A stretch of 40,487 bases of DNA from Phormidesmis sp. RL_2_1 (GTDB lineage Bacteria; Cyanobacteriota; Cyanobacteriia; Phormidesmidales; Phormidesmidaceae). The stretch spans positions 1 to 40,487 of the forward strand of contig JAAUPS010000015.1 in NCBI GenBank assembly GCA_012033015.1, read 5' to 3'. Every line of letters starts with the position of its first letter. The stretch's first letter is position 1. The notes under the pieces are model-generated. The model did no database searches, was not told the DNA's origin, and was given only the letters and a program-made list of their open reading frames with translations. Position numbers and translations under genes: made by a program. Of this stretch, positions 17,752 to 28,355 are shown one piece after another.

Positions 17752-19266
17752 TCATGATTTAACAGCAGAAGATCTAGAAGATCTATCTTTACTGCGACTG
17801 CTGTCGCTGTAGCTGCTGTCGCTATCGTGGTTTTCGATCTCACTATTTTCGGCTGCTTTTACCGAGGCTGATGGTTGCTTGGCCGGAAGGGATGAATCGC
17901 TCAGGAGTATGGGCTTGGGCTTGGGCTCAGCTTGGCCATAATCAACACCGCCATAGTCCTCAGTGCGCAGGTGAACCGGACGGGCTTGGTCATAGGCCAT
18001 TTGTAGGGCAGCCGCTGCAATGGTACGGATGTCGTACTCTTCTGCAAGCTGAGAGACAATCGGTAGAAACGATGCTACGCGCTCGCTGGTGACGGCTTCC
18101 CGAACTTGTGTTTGTAATTTTTCGAGGTGGCGTGCGGCAATTTGGGCTTGGGTCGGCACTTTGCAGTACTCTACTTTTTTGCCAAAACGCTTTTCTACTC
18201 GGGTAAGCTTATATTTCTCTAGCGGCATGACAATCGAGACAGCGCGGCCTTCTTTCCCGGCTCTACCAGTGCGACCAATGCGGTGAACATAGCTATCTAG
18301 GTTATCGGGTAGCTCGTAGTTAATCACGTGACTGAGATCGTCAACATGAATACCTCGAGCGGCAATATCGGTCGCTACGACCCAGCGCACCTGCCGCTGG
18401 CGGAAGCGTTGCAGCAGCCGCTCTCGCTGAGACTGGTTGAGATCGCCATGGTATTCATCAGCGCTGTGGCCTGCGGATTGAAGCTGACGCGTTAAGTCAG
18501 CGGCAGTGCGGCGAGTCCGCACAAAAATGATGGCGGACTCAGGATCTTCCATTTCCAAAATGGGTACGAGTGCTCTAGGCTTTGTCCAGCCAGTTGGCAC
18601 CACGTAGGCGACTTGCTTAATGCGGGCCGTAGAGGTCTTTTGGGGTTCGACGCTGATGGTAACCGGTGACTTGAGGAATCGAGTCGCTAGTTTTTGAATG
18701 GCAGGCTCCATTGTGGCCGAGAAAAAAGCTGTTTGCCGCTCGTCAGGTGTGTATGACAGAATCTTCTCGACATCTTGAATGAAGCCCATATTGAGCATTT
18801 CATCGGCTTCATCTAGTACCATGGCGCTGATTTGATCAAGCACTAAGCCTCCGCGATCGATCAAATCAATGACTCGACCAGGGGTGCCCACAACGATTTG
18901 AGAGCCCCGCTTAAGGCGGCTGAGCTGCTGCCCGATGGACTGCCCGCCATAGACAGACGTGATGCGCAGCCTTCTATCTATGTTGAATTCCTGCATGGCT
19001 TGGCAGACCTGCATCGCTAATTCACGAGTGGGTGTTAGTACGAGAGCTTGAACGTAGCGATTGGCAACATTGATTTGCTCCAAAATCGGCAGGGAAAAGG
19101 CGGCTGTTTTGCCTGTGCCGGTTTGGGCTAGGCCCACCACGTCGTGCCCGGAGAGTAGCTGGGGAATACCTTGGCTTTGAATGGCCGTTGGTTCGTGAAA
19201 GCCTATTCCGGCGAGATGCTTAATCCGAGCGGGGGATAGTCCTAAATCAGCAAATGAAGAGGTCAT
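17752..19266 (-). CDS. DEAD-box ATP-dependent RNA helicase
   Basis: A 504-residue RNA helicase. All core motifs are visible: Q motif (GFHEPTAIQSQGIP), Walker A AQTGTGKT (about 47-54), PTRELA, TPGR, DEAD at 152-155, SAT, IIFVRTRR, VATDIAARGIHV and HRIGRTGRAG. After the RecA domains (to about 370), a helical extension is followed by a Ser-rich acidic/basic tail (DSDSSYSDSSRSKDRSS). It is similar to DeaD/CshA-type and cyanobacterial CrhR-like helicases used in cold or redox stress and RNA remodelling; which paralogue is unclear. It is leftward, in the same direction as rimO, about 195 bp downstream of rimO's stop. Confidence 0.94.
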   Translation of the reverse strand: MTSSFADLGLSPARIKHLAGIGFHEPTAIQSQGIPQLLSGHDVVGLAQTGTGKTAAFSLPILEQINVANRYVQALVLTPTRELAMQVCQAMQEFNIDRRLRITSVYGGQSIGQQLSRLKRGSQIVVGTPGRVIDLIDRGGLVLDQISAMVLDEADEMLNMGFIQDVEKILSYTPDERQTAFFSATMEPAIQKLATRFLKSPVTISVEPQKTSTARIKQVAYVVPTGWTKPRALVPILEMEDPESAIIFVRTRRTAADLTRQLQSAGHSADEYHGDLNQSQRERLLQRFRQRQVRWVVATDIAARGIHVDDLSHVINYELPDNLDSYVHRIGRTGRAGKEGRAVSIVMPLEKYKLTRVEKRFGKKVEYCKVPTQAQIAARHLEKLQTQVREAVTSERVASFLPIVSQLAEEYDIRTIAAAALQMAYDQARPVHLRTEDYGGVDYGQAEPKPKPILLSDSSLPAKQPSASVKAAENSEIENHDSDSSYSDSSRSKDRSSRSSAVKS

Positions 19267-19461
19267 ACGTTCCTGTTGACGAAAGTGAAAAGGTGAGTGC
19301 AGTGGTTGAGCCGTGGCTTAACGGATGAAGACGTAGAGTGCGCTACGGTCGTCAAGATGCTCAAGTAGGCCAAAATTGGGTTGGATTAGCCAGAGTCTGG
19401 ATTAGTCAGAGTAGTGAGATGAATTAAAATTGGGACGAAACAAGCTCATAAAAGCGATGTC

Positions 19462-20856
19462 TCATAAAAATGCTGCAGAGATGGGCATGGATGCAGGTAC
19501 GTGGATAGATCCAAATAAGTCGTAAGTATCGGCAGCTTCGATCAGGACGGGGACGATGTGGCCTGGGGTGACGCTGCCTCTGCCATGACTGCTGTTACCT
19601 TTTTGGGGGGCAATGCTAGGCTGGCTGATGTAGACTAATCCATCAACGTCGGGAGCAAAGCGGGCACTGCGGCCAATAAATTCGCCAGTCGATGGATTTT
19701 CTTGTTCAATCAACACATCGACGACTTGACCTACTTGGATTTGGTTCCGCCGAAAGGAAATCTCTTGCTGGGTGAGCATGAGGTCTTCTCGGCGAGCTTG
19801 CTTAACAGATGGCTCAATCTGATGGGGTAAGTTGTAGGCAGCAGTGCCTTCTTCGGGGGAGAAGGTAAAGACGCCTACATGATCGAATTCGTGACGCTGG
19901 ATAAAGTGTCGCAAGTGCTCAAATTGCTCCTCGGTTTCGCCGGGGAAGCCAACGATAAACGTGGTTCTCAGTACGGCTTCGGGTAGGGATGCTTTGAGAT
20001 TTTGAATGATGTTGTCGTTGACTTGCCCTTGCCAGGGACGATTCATGGCCTTGAGCATGGCTGGGTGGGAGTGCTGTAAGGGCAAGTCTAGGTACGGTAA
20101 AGCATTTGGGGTTTCACGGATGGCGCTGATAACGGCTGGCGTGAGCCCTGTGGGGTAGGCGTAGTGCATTCGCACCCATGGCACATCGACATCACCAAGG
20201 GCACGGATCAGCTCTGCTAGACGGGGTTTGCCGTAAATGTCCACACCGTAGTTGGTCGTGATTTGGGAGATTAAGATCAGTTCTTGCACGCCTTGGGCAG
20301 CGAGCTGATGGGCTTCGGTGACGATGGATTCAATCGGGCGCGATCGCTGCTTGCCTCTAAGGTGAGGAATAATACAAAAGGCACATTGGTAATCGCAGCC
20401 TTCGGCCACCCGCAGATAAGCTACCCCTTCTGTGGTGGTGCGGTAACGGGGAACCGTTTCATCTGCAATATAGGTCGGCTCAGCCGAAACAGCCTTCACC
20501 CGTTCACCAGCTTCAGTGCGTTCAATCACATTGACAATTTTGTGATAGTCACCGGTGCCTACTAGGGCAACCGCCTCTGGAATTTCCTCAAGCAGCTCGT
20601 CTTGGAAATGCTGGGCAAGGCAGCCAGTAATGACAAGCTTTTTGTTGGCCGCGGCTAGCTCGACTAGCGTACGGACGGACTCTTCCCTGGCTTCTTGGAT
20701 AAAGCTACAGGTATTAACAATCACGTAGTCAGCTAGGTCTTCATTCGCATCTACGCTGTAGCCTGCCTTAACTAGCAGACCCAGCATGTGCTCGCTGTCT
20801 ACTCTATTTTTTTCGCAGCCTAAGTGTGAAATCGCAATCGTGGGTTTGCGTCCCAT
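19462..20856 (-). CDS. rimO: ribosomal protein S12 methylthiotransferase RimO
   Basis: A radical-SAM enzyme that adds a methylthio group to the aspartate of ribosomal protein S12 (Asp89 in E. coli). The ATG at 20856 gives [20 protein letters not shown], the expected N-terminus; a frame from 20937 adds 27 atypical residues. The N-terminal cluster cysteines lie in HLGCEKN, NTCSF and TGCLAQ. The radical-SAM motif is [29 protein letters not shown] and [15 protein letters not shown] follow, and a C-terminal TRAM domain carries [19 protein letters not shown]. About 464 residues, full length. Downstream and in the same direction is the DEAD-box gene. Confidence 0.95.
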   Translation of the reverse strand: MGRKPTIAISHLGCEKNRVDSEHMLGLLVKAGYSVDANEDLADYVIVNTCSFIQEAREESVRTLVELAAANKKLVITGCLAQHFQDELLEEIPEAVALVGTGDYHKIVNVIERTEAGERVKAVSAEPTYIADETVPRYRTTTEGVAYLRVAEGCDYQCAFCIIPHLRGKQRSRPIESIVTEAHQLAAQGVQELILISQITTNYGVDIYGKPRLAELIRALGDVDVPWVRMHYAYPTGLTPAVISAIRETPNALPYLDLPLQHSHPAMLKAMNRPWQGQVNDNIIQNLKASLPEAVLRTTFIVGFPGETEEQFEHLRHFIQRHEFDHVGVFTFSPEEGTAAYNLPHQIEPSVKQARREDLMLTQQEISFRRNQIQVGQVVDVLIEQENPSTGEFIGRSARFAPDVDGLVYISQPSIAPQKGNSSHGRGSVTPGHIVPVLIEAADTYDLFGSIHVPASMPISAAFL

Positions 20857-21304
20857 GGAATAGTCTCTCGGTGTGTATTCTTTGGCGGTAGCGATCGCCT
20901 CGTGAGTAAGCCACACCACAGAGGGCAGAAACATCAAATATTGCGACAGGCAAATGTGGCGACAAGCAAATCTTCTACACCCGTGATCATAACATAACTA
21001 CACAATTGACAAGAGAAAAACACCCTAGCCTTGCCATCGTGTTTGAAGATGGACTGATACCAGAATTTTGAGCAGATCATTTACCTTAGTAAGCACACTT
21101 ACAAGCACAGATCCAAGTACAGATCAAAACATTAGGCCGTCTTGCTAAAACTTCGGCTAAAACTCTCAACATTGACTGTTAATGTAGATCGAGACCTCAG
21201 CTAAAACATTGGGTTTGAACTGGTAGGTTGGCAAAAGGATTGAGGCCAGCTAGCTGGCCTGTAGATTCATCAACTAACGTGACGAGTCCGAGATAGTAAC
21301 CCCC
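20857..21304. other. divergent promoter region of rimO and btpA
   Basis: No gene visible. It contains near repeats (GCGACAGGCAAAT/GCGACAAGCAAAT around 20943-20971; ACAGATC twice near 21110-21125) and the 18-bp palindrome listed separately. A TTGTCA-(15)-TATGAT pair on the reverse strand (20986-21012) is a possible rimO promoter with a short spacer. Confidence 0.5.
21243..21260. promoter_or_regulatory. perfect 18-bp palindrome upstream of btpA
   Basis: AGGCCAGCTAGCTGGCCT is a perfect palindrome with no spacer, ending 44 bp before the btpA start. It could be an operator for a dimeric regulator. With no loop it is a poor RNA hairpin. Confidence 0.5.
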
Positions 21305-22165
21305 GTGGACTTAACTGAACTTTTCAAGACCGCCAATCCTGTGATTGGTGTGGTTCACTTACTGCCATTGCCTGCCTCGGCGCGATGGCAGGGTGACCTG
21401 CAGGCTGTCATCGCCCGAGCGGAGCAAGAAGCAACGGCAATAGCATCAGGTGGTGCCCACGGCCTGATTATCGAAAATTTTTTTGATGCGCCCTTTCCCA
21501 AATCCCACGTAGATCCTGCGGTGGTGAGTGCCATGACCTTGGTGGTGCAGCGCTTGCAGCAGTTGGTGACGCTGCCTATTGGCATCAATGTACTGCGCAA
21601 CGATGCGCGCAGTGCGATGGCTATAGCGACCTGTACGGGGGCAAGTTTTATTCGAGTAAACGTGCTTACTGGTGTGATGGCGACGGATCAGGGGCTGATC
21701 GAAGGGGAGGCCCATGACATTTTACGCTATCGTCGGGAGCTGGGTTCCGGGGTGAAAATATTAGCGGATGTTTTGGTCAAACATGCCCGTCCGTTAGGTG
21801 CGCCTAGTTTGACCTCGGTAGTGCAAGATACGATTCACCGTGGTCTGGCTGACGGGGTGATTTTGTCGGGATGGGCGACAGGCAGTCCGCCTAGTGTGGA
21901 AGATATGCAGTTAGCGAGATCTGCAGCTAGCGATACCCCTATCTTTATCGGCAGCGGCGCGAGTGCTGACAATATCTCTAAGCTGATGCCGTTCGCCGAT
22001 GGTGTGATTGTTTCGAGTTCGCTCAAACGCAAGGGCCAAATTGATCAGCCGATTGATCCGATTCGTGTGCGTGACTTTGTCAGTGAACTCAGTCGTGGCC
22101 TCTTGGCCTTAGAGCGGCGGGATGCTGCTAGTACGCCGGAGCATCAGCCGATGGCTGTAGGTTAA
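21305..22165 (+). CDS. btpA: BtpA family protein, photosystem I biogenesis
   Basis: A 286-residue TIM-barrel-like protein. In Synechocystis, BtpA is a thylakoid-associated factor needed for stable accumulation of photosystem I reaction-centre proteins. Seen: NPVIGVVHLLPLPAS, GGAHGLIIENFFDAPF, PIGINVLRNDA, ASFIRVNVLTG, ILADVLVKHA, DGVILSGWATG and IFIGSGASADN, all conserved along the family. GTG start. The C-terminus (about 270-286) is variable. It is transcribed rightward, followed after 131 bp by the VKOR fusion gene; no terminator is obvious between them. Confidence 0.93.
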   Translation: MDLTELFKTANPVIGVVHLLPLPASARWQGDLQAVIARAEQEATAIASGGAHGLIIENFFDAPFPKSHVDPAVVSAMTLVVQRLQQLVTLPIGINVLRNDARSAMAIATCTGASFIRVNVLTGVMATDQGLIEGEAHDILRYRRELGSGVKILADVLVKHARPLGAPSLTSVVQDTIHRGLADGVILSGWATGSPPSVEDMQLARSAASDTPIFIGSGASADNISKLMPFADGVIVSSSLKRKGQIDQPIDPIRVRDFVSELSRGLLALERRDAASTPEHQPMAVG

Positions 22166-22296
22166 GGCTTTTGTGACATATTTTTAGTCAGTTGCGGGTA
22201 TTTTTGGCTAAGATCCCTTTCGGAAGGCTTGCTCAGTGATGCCAAGTCATTCCAAGTAATGTTGATATTACAAACCCTATTCTCTGAGTACTCACT

Positions 22297-23256
22297 ATGA
22301 GACGCCGTCGCCAAGAAAAACTTTGGATTCACACCTGGTCGCGCCCAATTATTGGCGCGATCGCAGCGGTTGGAGCTACCGGTACGGGCTATCTGACCGC
22401 TGTGAAGCTGATGAATAAAACGGCGGCTTGTATAGGAGGGTGCGATCGCGTTTTATCCAGCGAATGGGCGACGGTTTTTGGCTTGCCGCTGACCTTGTTT
22501 GGCTGTTTGTCTTATCTTTCTATGCTGGTACTGGCGCTGTCGCCACTGGCAGTCAATGCGGACGATAACAAGGATCTGCGCACTCAGTTAGAAGGCTGGA
22601 CTTGGCCATTGCTCTTCATTGGCTCCACGGGCATGATGGTCTTCAGTGGCTTTTTAATGTACGTTTTGGCCACAGATCTCAAGACGACCTGCCTTTATTG
22701 CATTGCCTCAGCGACGATGACCGTAGCTATGTTTGTGCTGACACTGGTCGGCCGTCGCTGGGATGATCGCGGCAAACTAATGTTTAATGGCGCTATTGTT
22801 GCGACCGTGGCCTTAGTCGCCACGTTGGGAATCTATGCGGTGCCGGGTGGGCCTTTGAGTACCGGCAATCAGGCGGCTGAAGTTGCAGGTGCAGGCCCAA
22901 GCGTCACGACAGCCTCTGGGGCCGCCGAAATTGCCCTGGCAGAGCATCTGACCGAGAGCGGCGCCAAAATGTATGGCGCTTACTGGTGTCCTCACTGCCA
23001 TGATCAAAAGCAGCTCTTTGGGGAAGAGGCGTCTAAAAAAATGCCTTATGTTGAATGCGCGGCAGATGGAAAAGCTTCTCAGACGGCGCTGTGTACGGCT
23101 GAAAATATTACAGGCTATCCCACTTGGAAAGTCAACGGTGAAATTTTAAGTGGGGCTCAGTCGCTAGAGACTTTAGCCTTAGCCTCTGACTACACCGGCC
23201 CTAAAGACTTTATGAATAGTGGTGGCGGTACAGGCGCAACTTCTGATGGCGGTTAA
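22297..23256 (+). CDS. VKOR-thioredoxin fusion, disulfide-forming membrane enzyme
   Basis: A 319-residue fusion of a vitamin-K-epoxide-reductase domain and a thioredoxin-like domain. The pair catalyses disulfide formation in the lumen or periplasm, with electrons passed to quinone; in Synechocystis and plants the homologue (LTO1) helps photosystem assembly. The VKOR half (about 15-190) has membrane helices, the loop cysteines CIGGCDRVLSSEWATVFG, and the active CxxC in TTCLYCIAS. After a linker, the Trx-like half has YWCPHCHDQKQLFG, then YVECAADG, LCTAENITGYPTWKVNG. The Gly-rich C-terminal tail is unconserved. It lies downstream of btpA on the same strand, a fitting pair for photosystem assembly. 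Confidence 0.95.
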   Translation: MRRRRQEKLWIHTWSRPIIGAIAAVGATGTGYLTAVKLMNKTAACIGGCDRVLSSEWATVFGLPLTLFGCLSYLSMLVLALSPLAVNADDNKDLRTQLEGWTWPLLFIGSTGMMVFSGFLMYVLATDLKTTCLYCIASATMTVAMFVLTLVGRRWDDRGKLMFNGAIVATVALVATLGIYAVPGGPLSTGNQAAEVAGAGPSVTTASGAAEIALAEHLTESGAKMYGAYWCPHCHDQKQLFGEEASKKMPYVECAADGKASQTALCTAENITGYPTWKVNGEILSGAQSLETLALASDYTGPKDFMNSGGGTGATSDGG

Positions 23257-23356
23257 TGGCTGCGGCGATTCTGTGGGGATAGTGCTGTTTGCAGAGGTGC
23301 GGTAAGAGCAAGGTGCAGGCTTTTGCGATGGCATTGGGCAATCCAGCTAGCCATCA

Positions 23357-23398
23357 TGATTTAGCCATAGTGATTTAGCCATAGTGATTTAGCCATAG
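23357..23398. repeat. 14-bp tandem repeat
   Basis: TGATTTAGCCATAG occurs three times perfectly, with partial copies on both ends. It lies between the convergent VKOR and GTPase genes, just before the GTPase stop. Confidence 0.93.
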
Positions 23399-23414
23399 TG
23401 ATTTTCTGCCAGCC

Positions 23415-24823
23415 TTATTGCTGCCAGCGAGCTTTTAGGTCTAGTTTGGCGGTCAGTTCGCTGCGGATCTGGCTGATAATCGAGTCCTCATCCAGCTCAT
23501 GGAGAATTTTGGCGATGACAGCTTTGGGGCTATCGTCGCCCCAAGTTGCGCCGTTGGCCAAGTAAGTTTTGGTGACTTGGGCGATCGCATAAGTCGATAC
23601 ACCAGATACAGCCGCTTGGGTGAGTGCTACCGATACGTAGGGGGTTACTGTCAGCCCCCCGGTGGGCAATGCTGCTGCTGCCAAGAGGCTTTTGAGTCCG
23701 CTCAGGCCAAAGCTGATTACCAATTCGCTAGCGCTCAGCCCACCCATGGCGATCGCAATTTTTGCAGCAGTTGCGCCGCCCCTGTTTGAGTCATTTCTAA
23801 TCCATACACCCTCGCCAGTGTGACGATTAGGGCGACATCAATGGCCGCGCCACTGAGTAAATCAATCACCGTCAGTGGATTTAGGGCAACAGCGATGGAC
23901 TTGGTGATGACGGTTTTCCAGATGGTGTCATCTGCGGCGCGATCGCGTAAATCCAATTTTCGTGCCACGACCTGTTGGTTGATTTCATCGGCGTACAGCA
24001 ATGTATTGAGCGCCACCAAGGCTTTTCCCTCTCGCTGCAAAATTTCTAAAATCCTGAGTTTGAGCGCACCGACATCGGCTGCTCCCCGTTTGACTTGGGT
24101 GCTGATCTGACCATTGGGCTCGGGCACCGCTTGGCTCACCAATGGTGCGGCGGCCGCAGTGACAATATTGCTAGCAGGCATCCAGTCTGTCAGCCGCTTT
24201 TCCCTGAGCGTCGAGAGGATTTGGGCGCGATCACTAGCGGTGTACTGATCGACTTTGTTGAATACCAATAGGATGGGCTTACCGGCCTGACGCAGTTCGC
24301 TCAGGGCAGTGTATTCAAGCTGCGTCAGATCACCTGCGATCACAAATAGAATCAGGTCGGCTTGATGGGCAATTTTATGGGCGATCGCCTGTCGTTGCGA
24401 GCCATCTATTTCATCGATTCCCGGTGTATCTATCAGTTCTACGCTCGCCGCCGACTGTCCTAGCTGTTGGCCAGAAGGAAGGGTAGCGCGGTGGATTTGT
24501 TCTGCATCGTTCAGCTTCTGTGGTTGCCAATGCACGCTTTCAGCCTGCCGGGTAACACCGTGCAACGGCCCAGTTTGAAAAATAGGCTGACCGACCAAAG
24601 CATTGAGCAAAGACGATTTTCCGCGGCCAACCATACCGAATACGGCGATATGCACCACCTCGTTTTCTAGCTTTTGCAGGACACCATGCAGATGGCCGAT
24701 GTCAGCTTCTAATCCGGCTTTCTCGCGAGGGGTGAGATCGAGTTTGTGAATTAAACGGTTCACGGCTGCGATCGCCTCACCGTAATGCAGATCATCCGTC
24801 AGCTTTTCAAAATCGTCCATCAC
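23415..24823 (-). CDS. Era-like GTPase with DUF697-type C-terminal domain (one frameshift)
   Basis: Two frames make one protein of about 469 residues. The GTPase domain has the P-loop FGMVGRGKSS (62-71), G3 DTPGIDE and G4 FNKVD. After the G domain, LNPLTVIDLLSGAAIDVALIVTLARVYG starts a hydrophobic DUF697-like region. It continues in the second frame as GGLSASELVISFGLSGLKSLL and TPYVSVALTQAAVSGVSTYAIAQV. The break lies at the T5 run 23759-23763; adding one base restores LLQKIAIAMGG. The hydrophobic region suggests membrane association. The precise role is unknown; related proteins are found across cyanobacteria. It is divergent from the YbjN-like gene. Confidence 0.87.
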
Positions 24824-25037
24824 GCTTGTGGCTTAAAAAAGCTTATTAAATAAAAACGACCAGTCATAAACGACCGAGTCATTCATTGATTTAGCAGCTA
24901 GCCTAGCACTTGATAACAGCCTCTATGGGGTGGAGAATACCGGAGGGGAATACCGGGGGTAGGTGATGGTGCCATCGCTAGCGATCGGATTAAATAGTGA
25001 GAGAATAAAACCAGGCCCTTAACAGTTTTGATCACTC

Positions 25038-25487
25038 ATGGAGTTTGAAAGTATCTCACAGCGAGCTTGCTACCAAAGAATTGTGCCGTGGATGGAAGAT
25101 CTTTTTGGGGAAGCAGCCGTTGTGTTTGAAGATGAGCCATTATTTATTGTCACCATTGGTTCGGCAGTTGCTTCGACCCGTGTGGTGCCTTGGGGAGAGA
25201 ACGATGCGCTGATTACCACCCGTTCCTTTGTGGTGACCGACGTGACGGTGACCCCCGAACTGAGCTACTACCTATTGCGTGCTAACAACGGTATCCATTT
25301 TGGTCGCTTTGCTCTCGATAACGAAAACGACATTGTATTTGAGCACAGCCTAGTGGGTTCCACCTGTGATCAAATTGAGCTTAAGCACTCCGTGACGACA
25401 GTTATTCGCCTAGCCGATGACTACGACGATGAAATAGTGGCCCGCTGGGGTGGTCAAAGAGCATTAGAGCGGTGGTCGTCATCTTGA
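25038..25487 (+). CDS. YbjN-like (type III secretion chaperone fold) conserved protein
   Basis: A 149-residue soluble acidic protein. FIVTIGSAVASTRVVPWGENDALITTRSFVV, split over several strands, and LSYYLLRANNGIHFGRFALDNENDIVFEHSL resemble the YbjN/CesT-like fold, widespread in cyanobacteria without a settled role. Members are proposed chaperones or regulators. The stop is only 3 bp from the start of the following CHAT gene, so the two are probably translated from one transcript. That makes a chaperone or partner role for the CHAT protein conceivable but unproven. Confidence 0.8.
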   Translation: MEFESISQRACYQRIVPWMEDLFGEAAVVFEDEPLFIVTIGSAVASTRVVPWGENDALITTRSFVVTDVTVTPELSYYLLRANNGIHFGRFALDNENDIVFEHSLVGSTCDQIELKHSVTTVIRLADDYDDEIVARWGGQRALERWSSS

Positions 25488-25490
25488 GCT

Positions 25491-28275
25491 ATGAAGGTTT
25501 CTAGGCAGTTATTTGCCGGTCAGTCATTTGCCGGTCAGTCATTAAAAGGCCAATCGTTCAAGGGCCAAGATCTGACGGGTGCTGATTTTAGAAACGCGCA
25601 AATTCAGGGTGCGGATTTTACTGCCGCAATCTTAAATGAGGCCAATTTCCGTGAGGCTAAAGCTGGTGCAAGGCCCTGGGCGATCGCCCTGATGCTGCTA
25701 TTGATGGCCGGTAGTGGCTGTCTGCTGGCGCTGCTAGGCAATGCCATTGCCGATACGGTCAACAGCGGCTACCTGCATTATTTTGGCCCTCGTGATGCCA
25801 GTCTTGTGTTTGGTACGCTACTGCTGTTTACGGCCCTGCTGTGGCAGCGAGATTTAGTAAGCGCCATATCTGGCACTATTTTGGGGGGGGGTAGGGGTTT
25901 GGGTCGGCTTTTTCCTGTGGGAATATGCTCGAACAGGAGATCTCATTGTCGCGTTGGTCGGACAAGAAACACACACGGCCAGTGCCATTATCCTAGTCAA
26001 TGTTTTTTGGCTGGGGCTAAGTATTATTCCGACGCTGTGCGGATTGCTCATGGCCAGTGCCCATTTCCAGCAGCATCGCAGGCGCATTCCAGGTGGCTTG
26101 GAACTGATCACGCTATTGTGTGCTCTCATGATCGCAATTCCGAGTGCTGTGGCCTTTACCGGCATCTTCGCTAAAATTAATGCGCCCTTAGATGCGATTG
26201 TTTTGTGGTGCTTGAGTTGGCACACAACCCAGCGGATTGTGGCAGATCATGCCCGTTACGGCTGGTTGCGCTCTGGAGCATTGATCCTCGCGACTTGGGG
26301 AAGTACGCGATTCCATCAAGCCCAGCTTTCTAAAGCTGACTTTACAGGGGCTCGCCTGAATGCCACCGATTTTACTGAAGCTACGCTCACGGGTACCTGT
26401 TTTCGCCAAGCTCAATTTTTAGACTATGCCCATGTGGGCACGACCCTGCTGCGCCAGCCTAAGGCACGTCAACTGTTGGTTAGCGGAGAAGGTAGGGGGC
26501 AAGACTATAGGGGCTGCTACTTACGCGGCGCTTACTTGGCTGAGGCAGTTCTGCTGGGAGCCGACTTTACCGATGCTGATTTGTCTCAGGCTGATTTGAC
26601 GGGCGCGCACCTCAGGGGGGCTGTGTTCATTCGTACCCAAGCTGTAGGGACTTGCTTTTGCAGTGCCCAAATGACCGCGAGCTGTATAGAAGCTTGGAAT
26701 ATTAATAGCTCTACTCAACTGGCCGGGGTGGATTGTGACTATGTGTATTTGTTGGATGGGCAGCGGGAGCGTCGTCCTAGTCAAGGCGATTTTGAACCAG
26801 GTGACTTTACCAAACTGTTTCAAGATGTGCTGCATACGGTAGATCTCATTTTTCGTCAGGGTTTGGATATGTCGGCGTTTATGCGTGCTTTTCAGCAGGT
26901 ACAAAGGCGCGGCGAAGATTTGGCTATCCGTAGCATTGAAAACAAAGGTGATGGCGTGGTCGTGGTGAAGGTAGAAGTTCCTGAAGATGCGCCTAAGCCC
27001 CAGATTCAAGCTGCGCTTACCCAGGAGTACGATCAGGCCCTGCAGCAAATAGAGGCCCGTTATCAGGCGGCATTAGCGGCGAAAGATGAGCAAATCAGCC
27101 TTTACCGGCAGCACCAAAGCGAGCTATCTAAACTGACCCAGTTGCTCACTCAGCCCAGTGTCAGACAGCCATTGTCGGGTAAGCGCGTGGTGCTCAAGCT
27201 CGGCCACAAAGAAGCGTTAGGCATTCCGGTAACCCTTCAGCTTGGTGATGAAGGGGCACAGCCACAAATGGAAACGACAGGCTGGCTGCCGTCGGCTGAC
27301 TCGTTGCTGCAGGCTCAGCAGCGCTGGCAAATGGCTTACCGCCAGGTGTATCAACATGCGACTCGGATTGATGCGCCTGCTGTTCAACTGACAAACGTCA
27401 GCTACCGAGAGCTGTTTGAGCATTGCCAAGAGGTTCATGGCGATCTGCTCTGTCAAATCAATAGCTGGCTAAATTCGGAGCAATTTCGGCCGGTGCGGGA
27501 TACTTTGCTAGCAGCATTAGATCCGGTTGATTCAATTCGCTTTGTGCTGCAAACAGACAGTATGCCCATTCGAGCAATGCCGCTACATCTATGGGAATGG
27601 TTTGATCGCTACATCCATGCAGAGCTGGTGCTGAGTGAGCCGATCTATCGTCAGGGTGCGGCGGCGTCAACCGCCTCGGGGCAGGTGAGGATTTTGGCGA
27701 TTTTAGGCGATAGTCGAGGGCTAGATGTGGCCCGCGATCGCCGCCTGTTAGAGCAGCTACCCGATGTGGCCTTGACTTGTTTGGTCGAACCGGTGCGATC
27801 TCAGCTCAATGACAGTCTGTGGGAGCAGCCCTGGGACATCTTATTTTTTGCCGGCCACAGCACCTGTACCAACAGTCAACAGCAATTGCGGATTAATGCC
27901 ACCGAAAGCCTGAGCCTCAGCGACCTCAACTACGGCCTGCGTCAAGCCATCCAACGTGGGCTCAAATTAGCCATATTCAACGCCTGCGACGGTCTGCAGC
28001 TCATCGAGAATCTCAGCGCTGATCTTTCTTTGCCCCCCACGATTGTGATGCGCCATCCTGTACCAGATGCCGTCGCCCAAGCGTTTCTCAAGCATTTTTT
28101 AAGTGCCTTTTCTCAAGGCGCGCCACTACACCAAGCCGTCCGTGAAGCCAGAGAACGGCTGCAAGGCATAGAGTCGCAGTTTCCTTTTGCCACTTGGTTA
28201 CCTGTACTTTGCCAAAATCCTGCAGGGCTGCCGTTGACTTGGGAAGCAGTTAAATCTGGCCGTGACACCATCTGA
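25491..28275 (+). CDS. membrane pentapeptide-repeat / CHAT caspase-like protease protein (frameshift at G9)
   Basis: About 927 residues after removing one G from the G9 run at 25883-25891. Order: an N-terminal pentapeptide block (LTGADFRNAQIQGADFTAA); about five hydrophobic segments (residues about 60-235); a second pentapeptide block (LSKADFTGARLNATDFTEA, LLGADFTDADLSQADLTGA); the helical FEPGDFTKLFQ region; a coiled coil; and a C-terminal CHAT domain. The CHAT catalytic His lies in FFAGHST (codon 27856-27858) and the Cys in FNACDG (27985-27987). CHAT domains are caspase-like proteases, often effectors in stress, cell-death or defence systems. The 3-bp gap to the YbjN-like gene suggests an operon. 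The first pentapeptide block starts with a 15-bp tandem duplication. Substrate unknown. Confidence 0.88.
25883..25891. repeat. G9 homopolymer in the CHAT gene
   Basis: Nine consecutive Gs inside the membrane-helix coding part. Eight would keep the reading frame; nine break it. It could be a base-calling error or a natural slippage switch. Confidence 0.8.
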
Positions 28276-28280
28276 TCGCT

Positions 28281-28355
28281 GAGCGTGACGAATCTAAGCG
28301 TGACGGATCTGATTTTGACGAATCTGATTTTGACGAATCTGAGCGTGACGGGGCT
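28281..28355. repeat. 15-bp duplications between convergent genes
   Basis: CTGATTTTGACGAAT is repeated directly, flanked by several AGCGTGACG-like copies. It lies between the stops of the CHAT gene and the FAD oxidase gene. Confidence 0.8.
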
